Below, piece after piece: positions 52,658-59,829 of a DNA stretch of 61,063 bases (position 1 is its first letter; every line of letters begins with the position of its first letter). The position numbers were made by a program, and so were the translations under genes. Source of the DNA: an uncultured Clostridia bacterium (GTDB lineage: Bacteria > Bacillota > Clostridia > Christensenellales > UBA1242). The stretch is from assembly GCA_937907645.1 (NCBI GenBank), contig CALCWV010000075.1, positions 1 to 61,063 on the forward strand. Direction: 5' to 3'. The notes under the pieces were generated by a model, which did not search any database, was not told the DNA's origin, and saw only the letters and a list, made by a program, of their open reading frames with translations.

Positions 52658-52688
52658 AAATATTGCCACTTTAAAGTTTTATATACAC
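52658..52688 (-). promoter_or_regulatory. Candidate sigma-F/sigma-G promoter for the spoIIQ-like operon
   Basis: Minus strand: GTGTA (52684-52688), 16-nt spacer, GGCAATATTT (52658-52667). The -10 fits the B. subtilis sigma-F consensus GgnrAnAnTw at every position, and the -35 fits GywTA at four of five. B. subtilis spoIIQ is sigma-F dependent. The -10 ends 5 nt before the start codon. Confidence 0.5.
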
Positions 52689-52712
52689 GATCTTACAAGC
52701 AAAAAATAATTA

Positions 52713-52738
52713 AAAAACGCAGCTTATTCTGCGTTTTT
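52713..52738 (-). terminator. Terminator overlapping the end of the MprF/YbhN-like gene
   Basis: AAAAACGCAG (52713-52722) and CTGCGTTTTT (52729-52738) form a perfect 10-bp stem with a 6-nt loop. The stop codon of the gene lies in the loop. Confidence 0.85.
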
Positions 52739-54073
52739 GATTTCTCTTCTCCTTCGTTTAGCTCTTTCTTTTCTAAACTTCTGGATTTGGATTTGTCTGA
52801 ATGTATCCGTCTCAACTTGTAACTCTTGCTGTTTTTTCATCCATCTATATTTTCTATTTCCATAAGAGATATCATAGGTTAAAACAATAACTCCAAGGAA
52901 GATATACAAATAGTATGTCATAAGTCTCCACAAGATAAGAGCCCAGAACAGACGTCCTCCTGAGAAATATGAACTAAACAATGCTGTAAACGTAATTTCA
53001 TTCATCCCTGTTCCGCCCGGCAATGGGAAGAAGCTTGCGGCAAGGTCTGTCAAAATCCCACAAACAAAGAACTTGAAGTATAAGTCAAATGTTCCGTCTG
53101 TAAAGAAACACATGTAGATTATAAATGGAATTGAATACAGAATTACAAGTCTTACAAAAGCGAGCAAGAAGTTGATAATAAAATCTTTGAAAGTTCTCAT
53201 ATATCTTTTACAAGCAGTTTGAACTTCTTCTACATACTTTGTAACTCTCAAATATTGTTTTTCATAATTTTTTATTATCTTCATTTTTTGAAGAAGTTTT
53301 AAAGTTCTGACAACAATTTTTTTCCCGACATTTTTACTTATTGATAGAAAAACTACTAAGAAAAGCACGAAGAATGAGCAAATAAATCCTATGATAGACA
53401 TCACTGATGCAAATGCGTTAAACCCTGAGTTTGTCCCCGAAACAATTAAAGCGGTTATGCTTAAAATTAAGAAAGCAAGCTGATAAAATATATGTGATCT
53501 CGTAATAGGAATTGAAAGAGATGATGAAGCTGGCACGTCATATTTTCTTAAATATGCGATTTGAAATGGTTCTCCTCCGATGGAAAGAGGTGTTATTGAA
53601 TCATAATATCTTCCAAGGGCAGATGCCTTAAAACTTACGCCCAATCTCCACTTCCCTGTGTCCATTTTAATGAGATATCCTATTTGGAATGTATCAAATA
53701 CAAGCATAACTCCAAATATAGCAAACAAAAGAACGAGCATCCAAGGATTAACACCTAATCCTCTTATTGATACAAAAGGTTCTTTTATAAGTTGATATGT
53801 CAATAATCCTGCAACTACTAAGATATTAGCGACAAAACATAGGATATTGATTATTTTTTTCTTCTTTTGACTGTTTTTTGACACCTTTTTCTCGGAGTCA
53901 TTAAGTCCTTCTTCTAGCTCTCTCTTTTTCTTTTCTTCCTCTAATTCAACCTTTTCTTCGTCAGAGAGAGTATTTATATCAATCGAGGAAAGATCTTCAA
54001 TCAAAGAAAAACGGGAAGACTTTTCTTCCTTCTTCTCCTTTTCTTCAATTTGAACTTTCTTCTTCTTACACAT
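52724..54073 (-). CDS. UPF0104 / lysylphosphatidylglycerol synthase TM-region family protein
   Basis: A 449-residue membrane protein. The first ~75 residues are highly charged, with a probable coiled coil (Glu/Lys-rich). About eight transmembrane helices follow. Family landmarks: LGRYYDSITPLSIGGEPFQ (about 150-168) and PLPGGTGMNE (about 350-360). The family includes the flippase half of MprF and YbhN-like proteins that move lipids or lipid-linked sugars across the membrane. There is no aminoacyl-transferase domain, so this is a stand-alone transmembrane unit with unknown substrate. The C-terminal tail is Arg/Lys-rich. No ribosome site is present; the promoter predicts a leader of only ~3 nt. 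Confidence 0.85.
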   Translation of the reverse strand: MCKKKKVQIEEKEKKEEKSSRFSLIEDLSSIDINTLSDEEKVELEEEKKKRELEEGLNDSEKKVSKNSQKKKKIINILCFVANILVVAGLLTYQLIKEPFVSIRGLGVNPWMLVLLFAIFGVMLVFDTFQIGYLIKMDTGKWRLGVSFKASALGRYYDSITPLSIGGEPFQIAYLRKYDVPASSSLSIPITRSHIFYQLAFLILSITALIVSGTNSGFNAFASVMSIIGFICSFFVLFLVVFLSISKNVGKKIVVRTLKLLQKMKIIKNYEKQYLRVTKYVEEVQTACKRYMRTFKDFIINFLLAFVRLVILYSIPFIIYMCFFTDGTFDLYFKFFVCGILTDLAASFFPLPGGTGMNEITFTALFSSYFSGGRLFWALILWRLMTYYLYIFLGVIVLTYDISYGNRKYRWMKKQQELQVETDTFRQIQIQKFRKERAKRRRREIKNAE

Positions 54074-54082
54074 TGCAAAGCT

Positions 54083-54111
54083 AGTATAACAGAAAAATAA
54101 AACCTTGTCAA
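54083..54111 (-). promoter_or_regulatory. Promoter of the MprF/YbhN-like gene, embedded in a terminator
   Basis: Minus strand: TTGACA (54106-54111), 17-nt spacer, TATACT (54083-54088). The -35 overlaps the downstream arm of the prsA-like terminator. The ATG (54073) is 9 nt after the -10. Confidence 0.8.
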
Positions 54112-54127
54112 TTTATAACAAGGTTTT
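54099..54127 (-). terminator. Terminator of the PrsA-like gene
   Basis: AAAACCTTGT (54099-54108) pairs with ACAAGGTTTT (54118-54127); the minus-strand transcript ends in TTTTATTTTT. Confidence 0.8.
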
Positions 54128-54138
54128 TAGATGATTAA

Positions 54139-55962
54139 TTAGAATGATTTAGGGAAATATGTTATATTTTGTGTTTCACTTTTTAATCTATTTAAATCTA
54201 TAGATTGTGCGATTGAGGACTCTTCTGGAACACATTCTTCATATAGTAAATCAAAATATGTCTTATCTGTTGAAGCCTTTAATCTTGTGTCATACAAAAC
54301 TTGAATATCTTTTTCTTGAGCTTCAAAGTTTTCATCAATGCCGTTGAAAAGATTTTTGGCTTCGCCAGAATACATCATAATGTGAACACCATAGCTTGTT
54401 CTAATCAGCCCTTTATAACTATTTGTGTCTTGGTCAATTTCTAATGTGTAATTAGATCCGTCTGTTGAAACGCCATAGATATCTCCAACTTGACCAGCAC
54501 CGTGATTATATAACTCAATAGCTGCTGTGTTAAATTCGTCAACCCATTTTGAATAAACTGTATAAGGAAGCACTTTGTCATCCTTTGTTGAAGGAGTTGT
54601 GTAATCAACCCCAACAATATAGTTATATGTTGTGTTCATAATTCCTGGGTCTTCGTTGTAAACATAAATGAGATCGTCAAACTTTTCAATCTTTTCTGTG
54701 TTTGTCTTTTGATCTGCTACAGCTTTTGCAATTTCTTCAAATACAACACTTGAGTTGCCAGCTTTAACGCCCTCTTTTTCCTCAAAAACATTGGGGCTTG
54801 TTTCAACTCTCTTGATTCCTGCTAAGTTTTTATATAGATTATCAATCTTTGTCTCGTAGTCTTCAATCAACTCACCATTTGTTTCTTCATTCTTCTTTAA
54901 TTTTTCAATCTGATCAGTGTATTCATTGTAAAGAGCTTGTTCTGTCTCGTCAAACTTGATAAGAATTTGAGTCACATAGAACCAATTAATTCCGTCGTTA
55001 AAATAATAGATATCTCCTGATTTGTCCTTCACATCTGAAGTTTGGTCAACTCCATTGTATGTTGTGTAAGCATTTCTAACCTTTGAAGAATAGAGTTCTA
55101 ACATTTGTGAAATTACAACATTGTTGCTTTCTTTGCTGCAAATATAGTCTTCATATTTTCCAACCATGTATGAATCATACATAATCCCATAAACACGGTC
55201 AATTTCTCTATAGAAAACGCTCTTAGCATCAGTTGAAAGTTTGAGAACTTTCTCGCTGTTTCTTACGTCTTGAAGATATTGTTGATAAGCATCCTTGTTT
55301 TCGGCGCTATCCTTTATATAATCCAACATTCCTTCGAAAATAGCTTGTTTTCCGGCTTCTGTTTCTGTGTCCATGTCGCCAATGCTCCAATATTTGTGAC
55401 TTTCAAAGTCTGATTGTTCACCTTTTGGAAGCTCTAAGCTATACTTTCCTGTTGTAGGGTTGTAAACAAGCTCACATTTTCTATCAAAAGTCTCGCGTGT
55501 GATAGCATCTTCGTTTTTGCTTTCGTCTTCACTATCTTCCTTGCTCAAATAGCTGTCAATGTTGCTCATCATAGCTTCATAAGTCTTTTCCCAAAGATAT
55601 TTTTTCTCTAATTTAGTGAGAATCGCATCGTCTGGATTAACTTCCCTTGCTCTAATTTCAGCATCTCTAATTGATAACTCTTTTGAAACAAGATAGTCTA
55701 AAGCTTTTGTGTATGCTTCTTCTTGTGAGAGTCCGTTTTGAACATATTGACTAAATCCATATTGAGAATATGCTGTTCTCAATTCTTTTCTTGTAATTTC
55801 AATTTTTGATCCATCCTTAAAATCAACCCTAGCTGCAACAGCATTGTAATATGCATTGTAATCCAACGTAACAAGAGAACACCCTGTAATAACCGAGCCC
55901 CCTAAAACCAATCCCATACATAAAACAGCAATAGATTTTTTCATTGATTTATTATCTTTCAT
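54139..55962 (-). CDS. PrsA-like foldase lipoprotein (parvulin/SurA type)
   Basis: A 607-residue lipoprotein: signal peptide with lipobox ITGC (Cys28). The N-terminal part resembles the SurA/PrsA chaperone region (ITRKELRTAYSQYG ... GLSQEEAYTKALDYLVSKELSIRDA). The C-terminal part (GAGQVGDIYGV ... IRTSYGVHIMMYSGEA) matches the end of a rotamase/parvulin domain. A long Glu/Lys-rich helical stretch lies in between, making it about twice the length of Bacillus PrsA. It would assist folding of exported proteins outside the membrane, conceivably including the giant lipoproteins. Start chosen at the ATG with AAAGGAG; an upstream in-frame start (56025) was rejected. It lies downstream of pth with its own promoter. 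Confidence 0.85.
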   Translation of the reverse strand: MKDNKSMKKSIAVLCMGLVLGGSVITGCSLVTLDYNAYYNAVAARVDFKDGSKIEITRKELRTAYSQYGFSQYVQNGLSQEEAYTKALDYLVSKELSIRDAEIRAREVNPDDAILTKLEKKYLWEKTYEAMMSNIDSYLSKEDSEDESKNEDAITRETFDRKCELVYNPTTGKYSLELPKGEQSDFESHKYWSIGDMDTETEAGKQAIFEGMLDYIKDSAENKDAYQQYLQDVRNSEKVLKLSTDAKSVFYREIDRVYGIMYDSYMVGKYEDYICSKESNNVVISQMLELYSSKVRNAYTTYNGVDQTSDVKDKSGDIYYFNDGINWFYVTQILIKFDETEQALYNEYTDQIEKLKKNEETNGELIEDYETKIDNLYKNLAGIKRVETSPNVFEEKEGVKAGNSSVVFEEIAKAVADQKTNTEKIEKFDDLIYVYNEDPGIMNTTYNYIVGVDYTTPSTKDDKVLPYTVYSKWVDEFNTAAIELYNHGAGQVGDIYGVSTDGSNYTLEIDQDTNSYKGLIRTSYGVHIMMYSGEAKNLFNGIDENFEAQEKDIQVLYDTRLKASTDKTYFDLLYEECVPEESSIAQSIDLNRLKSETQNITYFPKSF

Positions 55963-55992
55963 CAGTTCTCCTTTATAGCCTTTAATACGTCG

Positions 55993-56021
55993 ATTATACA
56001 ACAAAACACAACTTTTATCAA
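55993..56021 (-). promoter_or_regulatory. Promoter of the PrsA-like gene
   Basis: Minus strand: TTGATA (56016-56021), 17-nt spacer, TATAAT (55993-55998). Confidence 0.85.
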
Positions 56022-56053
56022 GCAATTTGTTTGTTTTTTTGCCTTTGTATAAT

Positions 56054-56566
56054 TTATATTTTATTATCTTTTACCCTTTGCTGAACAATTTCAACCATTT
56101 TATCCATACTTTCCTCTACAAAAGATGGATCTATCTTTGATAGGACATAGTTTGCGAGGTCACCTTCTTCTCTTCCGATTCCAATCTTAACTCTTTCAAA
56201 TTCCTGTCCAATATATGAAACGATGCTTCTAAGACCATTGTGAGTTCCTGCGCTTCCTCTTTCTCTATATCTCACAGTTCCTCTTGGGAGATCAATGTCG
56301 TCAACTAACACTAAAATATCGGCATCTTTGAACTTATTTTTCCAAAGAACAACAGACTCTCCGCTGTTATTCATGTAAGTCTGCGGCTTAACAAGAATGA
56401 TCTTCTGCCCAGCAAAATTTCCCTCTCCATATTTTGACTTTAAGCCCGTCTTTGAAATTTTAATATCAAAAAATTTTGACAATCTATCTATTGCCAGAAA
56501 GCCCATATTGTGATAGGTATTTTCATATTCCTTTCCAGGATTTCCAAGTCCAACAATTATTATCAT
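56054..56566 (-). CDS. pth: Peptidyl-tRNA hydrolase
   Basis: A 170-residue enzyme that frees tRNA from stalled peptidyl-tRNAs. Conserved features: the N-terminal VGLGNPG.EYE, catalytic His19 in TYHNMGF, KPQTYMNNSGE, and the DDIDLPRG.VR.RE.GSAGTHNGLRS block. It is somewhat shorter than the usual ~185-195 residues, with the loss at the C-terminus. Its ATG overlaps the stop of the upstream GlmU-like gene by one base (TAATG), implying translational coupling. Confidence 0.97.
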   Translation of the reverse strand: MIIIVGLGNPGKEYENTYHNMGFLAIDRLSKFFDIKISKTGLKSKYGEGNFAGQKIILVKPQTYMNNSGESVVLWKNKFKDADILVLVDDIDLPRGTVRYRERGSAGTHNGLRSIVSYIGQEFERVKIGIGREEGDLANYVLSKIDPSFVEESMDKMVEIVQQRVKDNKI

Positions 56567-57390
56567 TACACACTCTCGTTTTCTATTAATGAAAAAGGTC
56601 TTATCGACTTATTTTCAGTGATTTTGCTTTTTATAATCATGCTTTTTTCAAGGATACAGTTATTTGAGATAATGCTGTCATTTATAACATTCCCGCTCTC
56701 TAAAACAACATTTTTCCCAATATACGATTGTCCTTTCAAAATGTTGTTTGGATAGATTATTACTCCGCTTTCAATCTCCACATCAGCGTCAATAAAGATT
56801 GTGTTTTCTCCAAAAAGCACCACATTGTTGTTTTTGTGATACTTTCTTATTCTTTCCTGCAAACAGTTAAATGCCATAGAAAGGTCGCTTGCTTCACGAA
56901 CAACTAAGAAATCTTTTCCACCAAAGTTTTTTCTAACTGCCGGCTCCAAGCTGCTTACTTCCCTCAAAAACTCAGTTTTGTAAACAAAGCCATGGTCAAA
57001 TTTCATTGCATTTAAGTTGTTCGATGAGAAGTAGTCCATAATCTTGTAAAAAGAGTTTCTTTCAAGTAGTGGGATGTCCGAATATGTCACAAATATATAC
57101 TTTTTATCTGTGTTTAAATCCTTTAAGTATTGAAGCAATTTCTCGCTATATGCTTCGTTTACAACTTTTTCTTCGCACACAGAAAGAGCAAGCAAAACCC
57201 AATCTAGCATTGATTTTCCGCAAAGGTCCATTGTCGAAAAATTGTCACAAATTTCGCTTTTGTCCACTCTTACAACAACTGCTAAAGTTTCGTCTTTTAT
57301 CCACTGATAATTTTTTGGAGATACTAAAATTTGAGACAATGAACTTGTCTCTTCTTCAATCTCTTTTTCGTAAAAAATCTCTGTTTCCAT
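56566..57390 (-). CDS. Degenerate GlmU-like protein (nucleotidyltransferase remnant plus short hexapeptide helix)
   Basis: A 274-residue protein. It aligns in outline with GlmU: a Rossmann-like part with YSDIPLLERNSFYKIM (GlmU has C.GDTPLL), then AFNCLQERIRKYHKNNNVVLFGENTIFIDADVEI, which matches the GlmU linker, then four to five left-handed beta-helix turns. The signature nucleotide-binding loop (LAAGxGTRM...PK) is replaced by VVVRVDKSEICDNFS, and most of the acetyltransferase domain is missing. GlmU activity is therefore unlikely. The position directly before pth matches the glmU-prs-pth order of Firmicutes, suggesting decay or repurposing of the original gene. A perfect consensus promoter lies upstream with no room for a leader. 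Confidence 0.7.
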   Translation of the reverse strand: METEIFYEKEIEEETSSLSQILVSPKNYQWIKDETLAVVVRVDKSEICDNFSTMDLCGKSMLDWVLLALSVCEEKVVNEAYSEKLLQYLKDLNTDKKYIFVTYSDIPLLERNSFYKIMDYFSSNNLNAMKFDHGFVYKTEFLREVSSLEPAVRKNFGGKDFLVVREASDLSMAFNCLQERIRKYHKNNNVVLFGENTIFIDADVEIESGVIIYPNNILKGQSYIGKNVVLESGNVINDSIISNNCILEKSMIIKSKITENKSIRPFSLIENESV

Positions 57391-57396
57391 GACTTA

Positions 57397-57425
57397 ATTA
57401 TAATTTTTGCCCATTTTTTTGTCAA
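57397..57425 (-). promoter_or_regulatory. Perfect consensus sigma-A promoter, predicted leaderless
   Basis: Minus strand: TTGACA (57420-57425), 17-nt spacer, TATAAT (57397-57402). The start codon of the GlmU-like gene begins 7 nt after the -10, at the expected transcription start. Confidence 0.9.
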
Positions 57426-57503
57426 GTTATTTGCTTAATAGTTAATAAATATATTAAATTTTCTTTTTTTGTTCGTTTTTTGTTTTTAATTTTCGATTTT
57501 TTG

Positions 57504-57512
57504 TGCTATCAT
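57504..57512 (+). promoter_or_regulatory. Extended -10 promoter candidate for the secreted membrane protein
   Basis: TGC-TATCAT (TG at 57504-57505, hexamer 57507-57512) without a clear -35. It lies 34 nt before the ATG, followed by AAGGAG. Confidence 0.45.
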
Positions 57513-57545
57513 TTTATGTAAGATAAATTGAAGGAGAAACAAGAT

Positions 57546-58646
57546 ATGAAAAAATCATCTAAATTATTTTGTGGATTACTTGGTGCTTCTCTAGCACTAT
57601 CAATGGGGTTAACTCTTGCCACAGCAAGCCCAATTACTTCTTCTGCCGAAGGGATAATGTTTGCGTCTGAGCCCGCAAGTCTTTCTGTAAAACTTTTCGA
57701 CAAGGAAAACAGAGAAATAACAACATCAAGAAAAACAGTTATAGTCGGAGCTGACACATATGGGCTATATCAAGCAGATTGGAAAGACGTGGCATATGTT
57801 TCAGTGAGTCTTCCAAGTTCTATGACAATCGTTTCATCAAACGAATTTGAACTATCGCTCAAATGGATTCCAGAGGAAACATCTGGCTCAACAGTTGACT
57901 TTGAAGTTGATAGACTTTGCTCAGGATCAGTTTTAAAGAAAACTTTCTCCACTGCAGAGGAGCTAGATAATAGTTACAAAGTATATATCGATATGCTTGG
58001 TGGCGACAACGACTACAAAGCTGGAAACATCATAAAAGATAAAGACAACTCAACAAAAACATATCTTGACAATGGTGGCTGGGGAATTTATCAATTTGAA
58101 CTTGTTGTTAACACAATCAAGTACAACTCTGATCTTGTTGAAATAAAGCCAACAGATCTTTCAACAATCGCTAGTGAACAGTCAATCCAAATTGAAAAAA
58201 CTGCTGTCAGAAGTCAATATTTAATTGATAACGCATATCAAATTTCATTCAAAGATAAATCAAATCCTTTCAATTATGTAAAAAGAAATTTAATTCAATG
58301 GCACGTTGAAGGAGAAGGATCTGACGGACAAAAATATGTTCTACTCCCTTCACACAGACCTGATGACAAAACAAAATCATTACTCACTGATGAATCTGTG
58401 GATTACACTGGAACATCTATGAAGTTTGACTTCAATCTAACTGGAACATGGAAAGTTTACTGTGTTGTAACAGATAATAGCGGAGACGAAGAAGTAAGAT
58501 GGGTATCTAATGCAGTTGATTTCTCAACAGTAAAAGTTATCTCAAGTTCATACATTATTTGGATTATAGTTGCTGCTGTAGTAGTTGCTGCTGTGATTCT
58601 CACAGTAATCATTGTTGTTTCTAAAAAGAAAGAAAAAACTTGGTAA
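57546..58646 (+). CDS. Secreted single-pass membrane protein of unknown function
   Basis: A 366-residue protein. A signal peptide (about 1-35, with a run of small residues before SSAEG) is followed by a ~300-residue beta-rich extracellular region. A single C-terminal transmembrane helix (about 335-357) and a short basic tail KKKEKTW give type I topology. No known domain is recognised. Start set at the ATG after AAGGAGAAACAAGAT; an earlier in-frame TTG overlaps the ribosome site. It is transcribed alone and ends in a bidirectional terminator. A structural or receptor role at the cell surface is possible, but this is inference. Confidence 0.75.
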   Translation: MKKSSKLFCGLLGASLALSMGLTLATASPITSSAEGIMFASEPASLSVKLFDKENREITTSRKTVIVGADTYGLYQADWKDVAYVSVSLPSSMTIVSSNEFELSLKWIPEETSGSTVDFEVDRLCSGSVLKKTFSTAEELDNSYKVYIDMLGGDNDYKAGNIIKDKDNSTKTYLDNGGWGIYQFELVVNTIKYNSDLVEIKPTDLSTIASEQSIQIEKTAVRSQYLIDNAYQISFKDKSNPFNYVKRNLIQWHVEGEGSDGQKYVLLPSHRPDDKTKSLLTDESVDYTGTSMKFDFNLTGTWKVYCVVTDNSGDEEVRWVSNAVDFSTVKVISSSYIIWIIVAAVVVAAVILTVIIVVSKKKEKTW

Positions 58647-58692
58647 AAAAAAATAAAGATATATGCAAAAACGAAGCATATATCTTTTTTTT
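58647..58692. terminator. Bidirectional terminator
   Basis: AAAGATATATGC (58655-58666) and GCATATATCTTT (58676-58687) form a perfect 12-bp stem with A and T runs on the two sides. It serves the convergent genes ending at 58646 and 58697. Confidence 0.88.
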
Positions 58693-58696
58693 ATTC

Positions 58697-59092
58697 TTAT
58701 AACACATTATGAAGGTTTGCTCCCATAAAGTGCAGATAACTGTCTGCATAGTATTTTATTGCCTCCAAACTTGCCTTAAATTCCTTTATATCGTTCTCTC
58801 CTAAATAGTTTTTCATCCTAGCAAGTTCCATCCCTATTTCTTGAATGCTCTTGTGATTTACTAAATAGCAAAGGTTACTTTCATCTTTAAGCCAATCATA
58901 TTCCATATTGTCGACAAGGTTGACAAGCTGCGACGTTCTGATATCATCCAATCCTTCGATTGTTTGTTCAATAATAAAGCAATCATCGTTGATAGACCTT
59001 ATTGCGTTGCTTGTTACAATCTCCTCTGCAACGCATATTCCAATAAGTGAGAGAAAGATCACTACAAGCATAATCTTTGACATAACTCTCAT
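58697..59092 (-). CDS. DUF4363 family protein
   Basis: A 131-residue protein with one N-terminal transmembrane segment (about 6-23) and a helical remainder that matches the DUF4363 pattern, including a late Glu/Lys helix and a YADSYLHFMGANLHNVL ending. It overlaps the upstream DUF421 gene by 4 bp (ATGA), so the two are translationally coupled. DUF4363 genes commonly accompany DUF421 genes in spore-formers. The function is unknown. Confidence 0.8.
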   Translation of the reverse strand: MRVMSKIMLVVIFLSLIGICVAEEIVTSNAIRSINDDCFIIEQTIEGLDDIRTSQLVNLVDNMEYDWLKDESNLCYLVNHKSIQEIGMELARMKNYLGENDIKEFKASLEAIKYYADSYLHFMGANLHNVL

Positions 59093-59802
59093 GCACTCAT
59101 CTCCACATTCTCAAAAGTCATGCACTGTCCGTTCATCATCTGAAGGACAACCTTTCCATTTCTATCAAGAGTAAAGACCAACACTTTTTTAACCTTTCCT
59201 CCTTTGATTTTTTCTTGCACAAACTTTGATATGCTTTCTTCCGAAACTTTTGCCAGTTTCAAGTTATCCTTCAAGATTTTTCCTTCGCTCACAAGGTTGA
59301 CTGGGAGCTCTGTTTCTTCAACCTGTTTTTTTAGAGTTTCATTCGTCACAGGAGAGTTCGCAGCTTTTGTCAGTACGCTAATTTTCCCATTTGTTTCCAT
59401 AATTGCATAGTACACTTCGTCGATACTAAAACATCCCTGTCCTCTTATTGCCTCAAAGAGGTCGTCAATTGATAAATTCAGAGTTTTAAGCGCCTTATAG
59501 TCCACCCCGTTCGGATTTATTATGATAACGGGCTTCCCGCTAATAAACGCACCAAATTTATTACTCATTTTTGACAGCGTAGTAAGCAAAAAGTGTATTA
59601 AAACAAGTGTAAAAAGAGGCACTATCCCATGCAGAACAGGCACAGAAACCTCCGCCATAGGAATTGTTGCAAGATCGGCAATTATGAGTGTCAAGACAAG
59701 CTCGAATGGCTGCATTTGCCCGAGCTGTCTCTTGCCCATAAGTCTAAAGAGCATGAGTACGATGACATATACAATTATACTTCTTATTACTATCGTTAAC
59801 AT
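59089..59802 (-). CDS. DUF421 (YetF-type) membrane protein
   Basis: A 237-residue protein. Three N-terminal transmembrane helices carry the family motif FRLMGKRQLGQMQPFELVLTLIIADLA, followed by a cytoplasmic alpha/beta domain starting at KPVIIINPNGVDYKALKTLNLS. DUF421 proteins such as B. subtilis YetF and YdfS are envelope proteins, several of them sporulation-linked, without a settled biochemical role. It lies 27 nt downstream of the SpoVB/MurJ-type gene and overlaps DUF4363. Confidence 0.9.
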   Translation of the reverse strand: MLTIVIRSIIVYVIVLMLFRLMGKRQLGQMQPFELVLTLIIADLATIPMAEVSVPVLHGIVPLFTLVLIHFLLTTLSKMSNKFGAFISGKPVIIINPNGVDYKALKTLNLSIDDLFEAIRGQGCFSIDEVYYAIMETNGKISVLTKAANSPVTNETLKKQVEETELPVNLVSEGKILKDNLKLAKVSEESISKFVQEKIKGGKVKKVLVFTLDRNGKVVLQMMNGQCMTFENVEMSA

Positions 59803-59829
59803 GTCCTTAGTATGCTTATTTTTTGATTT

